A DNA stretch of 64,000 nt from Nocardia sp. alder85J. Lineage in GTDB: Bacteria > Actinomycetota > Actinomycetes > Mycobacteriales > Mycobacteriaceae. Of this stretch, positions 1 to 8,300 are shown one piece after another. The DNA lies in NCBI RefSeq assembly GCF_020176955.2, contig NZ_JAIUCZ020000002.1, positions 682,001-746,000 on the forward strand. Reading direction: 5' to 3'. The notes under the pieces were generated by a model that was not told the origin of the DNA, searched no databases, and was given only the letters and a program-made list of their open reading frames with translations. Within the stretch, counting starts at the first letter, position 1; every line of letters begins with the position of its first letter. The translations under genes were made by a program, and so were the position numbers.

Positions 1-124
1 TCTCGGCCAGGGCGAAGGACAGGCCAGGACTCAATCCCGCATGCGCGGCGCCGACGTCGATGCCCGCACCGCACAGCCGGACCGTGGTGTCAGTGACGGT
101 CAGCGTCAGGTCCACAGCGCTCAT
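1..124 (-). CDS. hypothetical protein, N-terminal fragment (runs off the left edge)
   Basis: An ATG at 124 on the minus strand opens a frame that stays open to the window edge. It gives 41 residues beginning MSAVDLTLTVTDTTVRLCG. It starts 22 bases after the stop of the upstream membrane-protein gene on the same strand, so the two probably form one transcript. Too little is visible to recognise a family. The start is plausible but unproven; the rest of the gene lies outside the window. Confidence 0.45.
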   Translation of the reverse strand, partial: MSAVDLTLTVTDTTVRLCGAGIDVGAAHAGLSPGLSFALAE

Positions 125-146
125 GATGATTCATTGTTGTTGCTGC

Positions 147-992
147 TCAATGTTTTTCGATGGTAGTTTCGGTTCCGTCGCCGCTGTTTCCGGGAGGGGC
201 GCTGTTTCCGGGAGCTGTGCCGGCTCCGCGCCCGGCGCCGGACCCGGCGGGACCGGCGGCAATCGGGTGGCGATGCGGGCGCCACGATGTCCACCCTTTT
301 TCCGGAACCGGTTGCCCTCCTGGCGATTCTGCGAGTTGTTCATCGGGTTCGTCCATTCGTTGCAGATCCAGGTATTCGATCTCTTCCCACCGCACGAGCA
401 CACCACTGGGCAATTGCACCGGCGCAGTGCCGTCGCGGACGACGAACTCGCCGGTTTTCGGATGCACCGCCAGTTGCGTACTCAGATACAGTTCCCCGGC
501 CTCCGGATATCCGGATGCATACGACATGTCGTCGTCGGTTCCGCCGTAGCGGCCCGCCAGCCAGGTTCCGGATTTCAGCTTGATCCGGACGATATATCTG
601 TTCTCTCGCGACCACACATGATCCCAGGCGCGTGGATGGGGCGCCCGCCCGTAGAGCCAGCGCGCGATCGGCCAATCTCGATTCGTGGCCAGGCCCATCG
701 CGGCTCCGATCGCCGCCGGGACGAGAACATAGCCCACGGAAACGGCCTCGAACATCAGCCAGTTCACCAGGCCCCGCCGCAGGTCACCGCTGACCACGAA
801 GTGCCGATACAGCAGCAGGGCCGGGCCCGAATACACCGCCAGAAATATCGACGAGGCTGCGAACAGACGTACCAGTCGGTCTGGGGAGCCGCCCGTATAG
901 CTTCCCGCATTGCGCTCGTAGGTCAAGCTGTACGACGCTCCCGGCAATAGCGTCAGCAATGCCACCACGAGCGCCTGAAAGGTCGTGATCAA
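147..992 (-). CDS. DUF6338-like membrane protein
   Basis: The product is a 281-residue protein of unknown function. Hydrophobic segments lie at about residues 3-20, 42-64 and 76-102, so the N-terminal third sits in the membrane. A soluble part follows, with a WLAGRYGG-type stretch near 145 and a VRWEEIEYLDLQR segment near 200-212. The tail is Gly/Pro/Ala-rich and low-complexity. This layout resembles actinobacterial DUF6338 proteins, a family assignment from memory only. The start is taken as TTG at 992, because GGGGGA lies about 8 bases upstream. It is followed closely by the partial gene at 1-124 and is divergent from the gene at 1286. No function is inferred. Confidence 0.65.
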   Translation of the reverse strand: MITTFQALVVALLTLLPGASYSLTYERNAGSYTGGSPDRLVRLFAASSIFLAVYSGPALLLYRHFVVSGDLRRGLVNWLMFEAVSVGYVLVPAAIGAAMGLATNRDWPIARWLYGRAPHPRAWDHVWSRENRYIVRIKLKSGTWLAGRYGGTDDDMSYASGYPEAGELYLSTQLAVHPKTGEFVVRDGTAPVQLPSGVLVRWEEIEYLDLQRMDEPDEQLAESPGGQPVPEKGWTSWRPHRHPIAAGPAGSGAGRGAGTAPGNSAPPGNSGDGTETTIEKH

Positions 993-1285
993 CGCGGAAT
1001 TCCCCCATATCGGTCATCCGACAGTGCTGGTGGCTCTGCGATTTCGCATCGTTTCATCGTGCTTGCGCGCTGTCAATCCCCGGATTTGTGAAAGGCTCTA
1101 CGCGTGGCCTCGTTTCGAGGCATCGGCCGCACCGGGACTTCGCTGGGCACGTGTAGCATGCGAGCGGGTTCGGTTTCGCCGCCGGGATGGGAATGAAGAA
1201 AATTGTTAGTTATCGATACGAGCTTTGCCGCCCCGGTTGCCGCAGGTGGAATCGGTAGCCGCGACGCCGGTCGGCGGAATCGGCC
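993..1285. other. divergent intergenic region
   Basis: These 293 bases separate the minus-strand DUF6338-like gene from the plus-strand zinc-ribbon membrane protein gene and must hold both promoters. A somewhat AT-rich patch around 1190-1215 is the only obvious candidate. No clear -35/-10 pair or inverted repeat stands out, and the open frames across it are short and show no recognisable protein. Confidence 0.4.
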
Positions 1286-2104
1286 GTGAATCGGGTCGAA
1301 CGGGCCGCCGTGGAAGCATGGCGAGCATATACGAAATTTATCGCCGCGCAACATGTGGCATTCGAGCAGCGGCAGCGCGAAAGCCATATCGACTGGCTGC
1401 GTTCCCAGTCCGAGCGCGCGCCCGTCCACTGTGGTCATTGCGGGACGGTGAACGCGCCGCGTTCGTTGAGTTGCGGGAAATGCGGTGCGACCGAAAGATT
1501 GTCACTGATACCGCCGCCGGTCGATCCGCCCGGTAGCGGGCGGCTCGAAGCGGAACCCGTGCCGCGCCGTCGGTCCGATATGATCGGGGTTGCCGCGGCT
1601 TTCGGGATCCTCGCGGTTGCTGTGGGAATCCTTGCGATGGGAGAATTCGCTCTGTTCCATGACACCCAGCATATTCGCTCGGATTCCGCATCGACGGCGA
1701 CTCGCACGACGGTGAGTATTCGGCCGACGATGACCGCGACGCAACCCCCGACCACCATTCGCACGCCGTTACTCGCTCGGCCGGCGGTTCCCGATGACAC
1801 CGTGCGGCCGACGAGCGCCGCGTCGCGAAATACCGGTATCGCCGGACAATGGCAGGACGGCGGGGATTTCATCACTATTACCATGACGAAACAGGGCTCG
1901 TACGTATATCACGTGTGGGCGGGATTCTGCGCCGACATCGGTTCGGGTGCCGAACTCACCGGCGATGATTCCGGTGCCGGCGGCACGGTGTCATTTTGCA
2001 GTAACGGTGACAGTCTGACCGTCTCGGTCAGCCTCGAGGGTGCCGGGCTGAAGTGGGTGGGCGGAAGGTACGGCGCTACCAAACATTTCATTCGAGTGGG
2101 TTGA
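1286..2104 (+). CDS. zinc-ribbon membrane protein, hypothetical
   Basis: The 272-residue product has an N-terminal soluble segment with two CxxC knuckles, CGHC and CGKC, at about residues 49-66. This is a typical single zinc ribbon. One transmembrane helix lies at about 99-121. A Ser/Thr/Pro-rich spacer follows at about 130-180, then a small outer domain at about 185-272 (GIAGQWQDGGDFITI onward) with two cysteines. The topology suggests a cytoplasmic zinc ribbon and an extracytoplasmic beta-rich domain. The GTG start at 1286 is the earliest in frame after the preceding region. It converges on the ferredoxin gene at 2133. The biological role is unknown. Confidence 0.6.
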   Translation: MNRVERAAVEAWRAYTKFIAAQHVAFEQRQRESHIDWLRSQSERAPVHCGHCGTVNAPRSLSCGKCGATERLSLIPPPVDPPGSGRLEAEPVPRRRSDMIGVAAAFGILAVAVGILAMGEFALFHDTQHIRSDSASTATRTTVSIRPTMTATQPPTTIRTPLLARPAVPDDTVRPTSAASRNTGIAGQWQDGGDFITITMTKQGSYVYHVWAGFCADIGSGAELTGDDSGAGGTVSFCSNGDSLTVSVSLEGAGLKWVGGRYGATKHFIRVG

Positions 2105-2132
2105 CATCGACCTGCCGGAATCGCGGATTGCG

Positions 2133-2321
2133 TCAGCTCGGGACGATGGCCCGTTCGGGGCAGTTGTCGGCGGCCTCGCGGGCCTTGTCGGCGAGTTCGT
2201 CGGGGACGTCGGTGACCAGGGCGGTGCCGTGGCTCTCGGCGTCGAGGTCGAAGACCTCCGGGCAGATCTCCCAGCAGCGGGCGTGGCCCTGGCAGCGATC
2301 CGGATCGACGGCGATGTGCAT
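2133..2321 (-). CDS. 3Fe-4S ferredoxin
   Basis: This 62-residue ferredoxin is of the type that passes electrons to actinobacterial cytochrome P450s. The cluster ligands are visible as C10, C16 and C20 in CQGHARCWEIC, plus C54 in DNCPERAI. The ATG at 2321 has AAGGA nine bases upstream. The protein is a close paralogue of the ferredoxin at 19724-19912, and here too it lies directly downstream of an SDR gene, but that SDR is broken. No P450 is encoded nearby, so the ferredoxin may have lost its local partner or may serve the P450 at 28257 in trans. It still looks intact. Confidence 0.85.
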   Translation of the reverse strand: MHIAVDPDRCQGHARCWEICPEVFDLDAESHGTALVTDVPDELADKAREAADNCPERAIVPS

Positions 2322-2356
2322 GAACGGTATGTCCTTGGCGTGGTGCGGGATTCGGA

Positions 2357-2703
2357 TCAGAAGGTAGCGGACACGGCCCAGGGGCCCTCGGTGAACGGGC
2401 GGCCGAGTACTTCCATGCTGACGACGATACGGTCGGTGGCGGTCGCAGGGTCGGACGTGCACAACATGTGGGCGGCCTCGGGCATGGCGTCGTCCGGTTC
2501 GACGGGGGCGTTGTCGGGGGTGTGCGGCGAGACCACGGCCACGCCCGGGGTCATCACCAGACCCGAGGTGCCGAGCGAGTTCACGCTCACGCCGGTGCCG
2601 TATAGCTCGGCGGCCAGGCCGGTGGTCAGGCGGTCCAGGGCCGACTTGTACATGCCGTAGGGCACGCAGCCGTCCTTGGCCCACTCCGGATACGGACGCT
2701 CAT
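2357..2703 (-). pseudogene. SDR oxidoreductase, C-terminal fragment
   Basis: The frame encodes about 113 residues that match, almost residue for residue, the C-terminal 40% of the intact SDR at 19952-20758. It begins at PYPEWAKDG, includes the catalytic YGMYK motif, and ends in GPWAVSATF. The N-terminal NAD-binding half is missing. At about 2697-2703 the sequence switches abruptly to an aldehyde dehydrogenase in a different frame. The fragment sits directly before the intact ferredoxin gene, the same order as in the intact pair. It has no start of its own and is best read as a remnant left by a deletion. Confidence 0.8.
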
Positions 2704-3340
2704 GCACACCTGCCCGGTGTTGAACATCGACAGGTACACCGCGCCCGCGGCGGCGCGCTCCAGATCGGCGTCGGCGCAGACGATCATCGCGTCCTTGCCG
2801 CCGAGTTCCAGCGTGCAGGGCAGCAGCCGTTCGGCGCAGGCCGCGGCGATCTTGCGGCCGGTGGCCACGCTGCCGGTGAAGCACACCTTGTCGACCTCGG
2901 CGGCGACCAGGGCCGCGCCGGTCTCGCCGTCACCGTGCACCACCTGCACGACGTCGGGGGGCACGCCTGCCTCGTGCAGGATCTTCACCACCCACTCGCC
3001 CGAGCGCGGGGTGATCACGCCGACCACGCCCAGCGGCTGATAGTGGATGTACAGCTTCTTCATCGGCTTCAGGTAGCCGTGCAGTGGCTGCCGGTGCGGC
3101 CGCCAGTGCCTCGGTCTGCGGCTTGCCGGTCTCCGACCGCACGGTCGCCATGATCTCCTCGCGCCGGGCCACCAGCACATCAATGGCCGACCGCAGGATG
3201 GCGGCCCGCTCGGCCACCGGTCGGCCCGCCGCGCGGTTCGCGGTGCCGGGCCGGCTCGCCGGGCTCGTAACCCCGGGCGCGGCCGATCGCGGTGACATTC
3301 GCTCGGATCGGACTGGGGCTACCTCGATTTCGGTGGACAT
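2698..3340 (-). pseudogene. NAD-dependent aldehyde dehydrogenase, degraded
   Basis: Pieces of one ALDH can be followed in order but not in one frame. The first begins MSTEIEVAPVRSER at 3340 and carries RPVAERAAILRSAI and REEIMATVRSETGKPQTEA. A frame change near 3100 leads to LKPMKKLYIHYQPLGVVGV. GVITP is then joined directly to GEWVVKILHEAG, which skips the expected middle of the cofactor domain. After that come VCFTGSVATGRK, the general-base region LELGGKDA and the catalytic-cysteine region FNTGQVCMS. There the gene ends, fused to the SDR fragment. At least two internal deletions, a frameshift and the loss of the C-terminal third make it non-functional. Confidence 0.8.
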
Positions 3341-3664
3341 CTGCCGACTGTGAAAGTGGGATACCGGGTTTCGGCGGCCCGGCCCCGGGCTGTCGGTCCG
3401 TGGCCCCGGCGTGTCGAATTCACCTGTCCGGATGGACACGCCGCGATAACCCGGCGGACGCTGTTCGGCAATTTCGATATGGCCGACGGTATTTCGTGAA
3501 TACGTCGTGAATGTCGCGCGAGGTGAGGCAGGCCACAGTACGAGATTCGCTCGCCGCCTTTAACATTGGCACGCCAGGTACTGTCGCAGCGTCGCGCGAG
3601 TGCCCTTTCGAATATCGACGTGTGCCCGGTCCGAGGACCGGCGGTGGCGTGGTCAAGGAGTGCG
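3341..3664. other. intergenic region upstream of the biosynthetic operon
   Basis: These 324 bases lie between the broken ALDH (minus) and the methyltransferase gene (plus). They should contain the promoter of the PKS operon. A frame is open upstream of the chosen methyltransferase start, but its peptide looks random. AAGGAG at 3655-3660 is the ribosome binding site of the downstream gene. No clear operator was seen. Confidence 0.4.
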
Positions 3665-5353
3665 ATGCTGGTGCGACGCCGGTGGGCCGGGAAACTCGAC
3701 CGAGCCGATTCCGAAGTTGTCGAACAATCCCTGTCGTTCGTGCGCGACACCGACGCGGACAGCGTGCTGGCGGGCCTGGCGCCGGGCCTGTCCGAGTACC
3801 GGCGCGCGCAGGTGGTGGCCCACTGCACGCTCGCGCATGCCGCCGTGCTGGTCTTCCCCGCCTCGACCGCCGAGCTGATCGAGGACCTGCGGGCGGACGG
3901 GCTCGCGGTCGACGGCGCGATCCCCAGTGTGGTCGTGCGCGAACGGCTCGGACGGCGCTACGGGGTGGACCCTGCCCACCTGGACGTCTCGATCGTGAAC
4001 ATCCGGGTGCCCGCCGTCGACGGCGAACTCCGGGCGGTGGAGCTGTTCGCGCTGGCGGCCGGACCGGATCTCGGCACGCTGGCCGGCCGGGAGCGGCTGG
4101 AGCGCAACGAGTTCCATGTGGCGCTGGAGGTCGCCGCGCCGGACGACGTGGTGGTGGCCGGACTGCGATCGTTGCTGATCGAGGAGGGCGGCCTGACCGC
4201 CGACGGCAGCGGCTACAACGCGGTCGAGGACTGCACGGTGCTGTACTTCCGCGGCGCGGCGTCCGCGCACGGCTACCGGCGGCTCGAGTTGCGCATCCAC
4301 GGGCGATACGATGCGGCGCTGCGAGCGCACCGGACCGCCGCACCGGAGGATCGGGCGATCCGGTTGCTGGAGTTGATGACCGGAGCCTGGGCCACCAGCG
4401 CCCTCGCGACGGCGGCGGAACTCGGTGTGGCGGACGCGCTGGCCGACGGCGCCGGCGGCTCGATCGACGAACTCGCGGACCGGCTGGCCGTCGACCCGGA
4501 CGGGCTGGCCCGGCTGCTGCGCTACCTGGAGTCGCTCGGCGTGGTCGGCCGGATCGGGCGGACCTGGGTGCCGACCGAACTGGGTGAGCTGCTGCGCGCG
4601 GACGCCCGGCATTCGATGCGGCCGTTGGCCTTGCTGTACGGCGGGCCGTTCTACCGATCCTTCGCCGCCCTGCCGCATGCGGTGCGCACCGGCCGCGAAG
4701 GGTACGAAACAGTCTTCGGCCGCGCGCATTTCGATCATTTCGCGGAGAACCCGTCGCTGGCTGCGCTGTTCGACGCGGCGATGGCGGCGTCGGCGCCGAT
4801 GTTCGAGCCGATCCCCGGACTGGTCGACTTCACCGACGCGGCCGTGGTCGTGGACATCGCCGGCGGCAACGGCGAACTGCTGGGCCGGATCCTGCGGCAC
4901 GCGCCGCATCTGCGCGGGGTCCTGTTCGAGCGCGGGCACGTGCTGGAACGGGCCCGGCCGAAGCTGGCCGCCGGCGGTGTCGCCGATCGATGTGACTTCG
5001 TGGCAGGCGATTTCACCGTCGGAGTGCCCGCGGGCGGGGACGTCTACCTGCTGTCGCGGGTGCTGCACGACTGGGACGACGTGCAGTGCCGGGACATCCT
5101 GCGGCGCTGCGCCGAATCCGTCCGGCCCGGCGCGCGGTTGCTGATCGTGGAACGGCTGCTGCCCGAGGCCGGCGCCCGGTCGCTGGCGGTGCCGTGGGAT
5201 CTGCACATGCTGTGCAATGTAGGCGGCCGGGAACGGACCGCCGCGCATTACGCGGAACTGCTGGCGGACAGCGGTTTCGACGTGACCTCGGTGAGTGCGC
5301 TGCCGCTGGACGGTAATCTGCTGATCGCCCGGCGGCGCGCGATTCCGGCCTGA
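3665..5353 (+). CDS. O-methyltransferase with large N-terminal extension
   Basis: The C-terminal half (about residues 215-562) is a SAM-dependent O-methyltransferase of the plant/actinomycete natural-product type. It has a dimerisation-type helical region (WATSALATAAELGVADAL), the SAM loop VVDIAGGNGELL near residue 394 and the HDWDD motif near 469. The first 200 or so residues are unusual for this family. They form a separate, apparently globular domain with no motif I can name. The ATG at 3665 is preferred over one at 3566 because AAGGAG lies just before it and the upstream stretch looks non-coding. It heads an operon with the PKS and the acyl-CoA oxidase-like gene, so it probably methylates the PKS product. 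Confidence 0.8.
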   Translation: MLVRRRWAGKLDRADSEVVEQSLSFVRDTDADSVLAGLAPGLSEYRRAQVVAHCTLAHAAVLVFPASTAELIEDLRADGLAVDGAIPSVVVRERLGRRYGVDPAHLDVSIVNIRVPAVDGELRAVELFALAAGPDLGTLAGRERLERNEFHVALEVAAPDDVVVAGLRSLLIEEGGLTADGSGYNAVEDCTVLYFRGAASAHGYRRLELRIHGRYDAALRAHRTAAPEDRAIRLLELMTGAWATSALATAAELGVADALADGAGGSIDELADRLAVDPDGLARLLRYLESLGVVGRIGRTWVPTELGELLRADARHSMRPLALLYGGPFYRSFAALPHAVRTGREGYETVFGRAHFDHFAENPSLAALFDAAMAASAPMFEPIPGLVDFTDAAVVVDIAGGNGELLGRILRHAPHLRGVLFERGHVLERARPKLAAGGVADRCDFVAGDFTVGVPAGGDVYLLSRVLHDWDDVQCRDILRRCAESVRPGARLLIVERLLPEAGARSLAVPWDLHMLCNVGGRERTAAHYAELLADSGFDVTSVSALPLDGNLLIARRRAIPA

Positions 5354-5394
5354 TCGGCCGACCCGATGAACGACGATGAACGAGGTATGTGCTG

Positions 5395-8300
5395 ATGGCG
5401 GTGTCGGTCGACGACTATCTGGTCGGCCCGCCGGAACTCGCGGACCGCACCCGGCATCGGACGCTGGCGGACGTCTTCGCCGCGGCCGTCGACCGATCCG
5501 GCGACAGCACCGCCGTGCTCGACGGCGTCACCTCGTACAGCTGGACCCGGTGGCGCGACGAATCCCGCGCACTCGCAGCGGGATTGGCCCAGCTCGGGGT
5601 CGGCCTCGGTGATGTGGTCGCGGTGCAGTTGCCGAACTCGTGGGAGTTCCTGCTGACGCATGTGGCCGTCGCCGAACTCGGCGCCGTGATGATGCCGGTG
5701 CACGCCGCCTACGGCGACCGCGATCTGCTGGCCCTGCTGCGGCGCGCCGAGGCGCGGGCGCTGGTCCGGCCCGCCGGTCGCGCGCTGTCGGCGGAGGTGA
5801 TCGCGGCGGTGCGGCAGGTGGTGGTCGTCGGTGACACCGAGGCGCGCGGCGTCGTCTCGTTCGCGGCGCTGCTGCACGACTTTCGGGGCCGCGGCCCCGC
5901 GCCCGTGCCGTTGCATCCGGAACTGCCGTTCGTGGTGCTGCCCTCCTCGGGCACCGTCTCCGGCCGGCCCAAACTGTGCCTGCACAGCCACGGGACCCTG
6001 CTGTCCAACGCGGCGGCCGTCGCGCGCGACGGCGCGGCCTCCGGCGCCGACATCCTCGTCAGCGCCGGCCCGTTCACCCACCTGTTCGGGCTGCTGTCGA
6101 TCCACCTGTCGCTGCTGACCGGCGGCCGGCAGGCGCTGCTGCGCGGCTGGGACGCCGCCGCCTTCCACCGCCTGGCCCAACGGTCCGGCGCCACAGTGCT
6201 GTTCGCGGTCCCCACCCAGTTGCGCGACGTGGTGACCGGCCTCGCCGACCCGGACACCGGGCCGCTGCGGCTGCGCGAGGTCCGTACCGGCGGCGCGGCC
6301 GTGCCGGGCAGCCTGGTCGCCGACATCCGGCAGCGGACCGGGGCGACGACGATCGTGCAGTGGGGCATGTCCGAGCTCGGCGCGGGCACGGTTACCCGCC
6401 CGGACGATCCGCCGCACGTCGCGACCGGCAGTATCGGCCGTCCGCTGACCGGCAGCAGCGTCCGAGTGGTCGACGCGTCCGGCGCGCCCTGCCCGGTCGG
6501 CGCGACCGGCGAATTGCAGTACCGCGGCCCGCACATGTTCCGTGGCTACCTGGGCGATCCCGCGGGCACCGCGGCGGCCTTGACCGCCGACGGCTGGCTG
6601 CGCACCGGCGACCTGGCCTCGATCCACCCCGACGGCACGGTGGCCTACCGGGGCCGCGACGCCGAGGTGATCAATGTCGGCGGCGTCAAATTCGCCGCCT
6701 CCGATATCGAGTCGCTGCTCAGCGACCTGCCGCAGGTGGCGACCGCGGCGATCGCGGCCAAACCGGACCCCCGGCTCGGCCAGTATCCCTGCCTGATCGT
6801 CGCGACCCGTCCCGGGCACACCCTGGACCTGGCGACGGTCCGCGCCCACCTGCTGGCCAAAGGCGCTGCGGAATACCAACTTCCGCTGGAGTTGCTGCTC
6901 GTCGACACGGTACCGGTCACACCCACCGGAAAGGTCGCGCGCGGGCGGCTGGCGCAGGTGCTGGCCGGCGCGGCGGCGCGCCCGGCTCGTCCGCACCCGT
7001 GGGCGTCCGGGCCGCCGGCCGATCGGGTGCGCGCGGCGGCAGCGCTGGTGCGCGAATGTGTGGCGGCGCTGGTTCCGGCAGCCGAGTTCGGTGGCCGTCG
7101 TCCCTTCCGCGACCTGGGCGTCGATTCGCTGCGGGCGGTGCGGCTGGCGGTGGCGCTGTCCGAGGCCACCGGCCTGCCCGTATCCACCACCGTGGCGTTC
7201 GACCACCCCGACCCGGACACGCTGGCCCGGCACCTGGTGGACCTGGCCGCCGCGCAGCCGCGGACCGCCGGGCCGGGCGGAGCCGCGGGTGAAGGCAGCG
7301 CGGCGGACGGTGATCCCGTCGTCATCGTCGGTATGGCCTGCCGGTTGCCCGGCGGCATCGCGTCGCCCGAACAGTTGTGGCGGCTGCTGGTGGCCGGTGG
7401 TGAGACGGTCGGACCGTTTCCTGCCGATCGGGGTTGGGATCTGGCCCGGCTCACCGATCCGGATCCGGCGACGCCCGGGCGGTCCGCCGCCGGCGCGGGG
7501 CACTTCCTCACCGCCGCAGCGGAGTTCGATGCGCGCTTCTTCGGGATCTCGCCGCGCGAGGCCGCCGCGATGGATCCGCAGCAGCGATTGTTGCTGGAGA
7601 CCGGTTGGGAGGCGTTGGAGCGGGCCGGTATCGATCCGTCGGCGCTGCGGGGTTCGGACACGGGCGTTTTCGTGGGTCAGATGGCGTCGGACTATGCGCC
7701 ACGGGTGTTCGAGGCGCCCGAGCAGTTCGACGGGCTGGTGCTGACCGGTAACTCCGGTGCTGTCGCGGCGGGCCGGATCTCGTACACGCTGGGCCTCAAC
7801 GGGCCGGCGCTCGCGGTGGACACCGCATGTTCGTCGTCGCTGGTGGCATTGCACCTGGCCGCACAGTCGCTGCGTCGCGGTGAATGCGGGTCGGCGGTGG
7901 TCGCGGGGACGACGGTGATGGCGACGCCCGCGTCCTTCGTGGACTTCACGCGGCAGGGTGCGATGGCCGCCGATGGGCGGTGCAAGGCGTTCGGGCCGGG
8001 GGCGGACGGGGCGGCGTGGGGTGAGGGGGTCGTCACGCTGGTGCTGGAACGACTGTCGCGGGCGGTCGCCGCCGGGCATCCGGTGCTGGCGGTGGTGGCG
8101 GGGTCGGCGGTGAACTCCGACGGCGCGAGCAACGGGTTGACCGCACCGAACGGCCAAGCCCAGCAACGGGTTCTGCGGGCCGCGCTGGCCGATGCGGGGG
8201 TGGGCGCCGAGGGCGTCGACGTGGTGGAGGCGCACGGCACCGGCACTCCGCTCGGCGACCGCATCGAGGCCGAGGCGCTGGCCGCCGTGTACGGGGGCGC

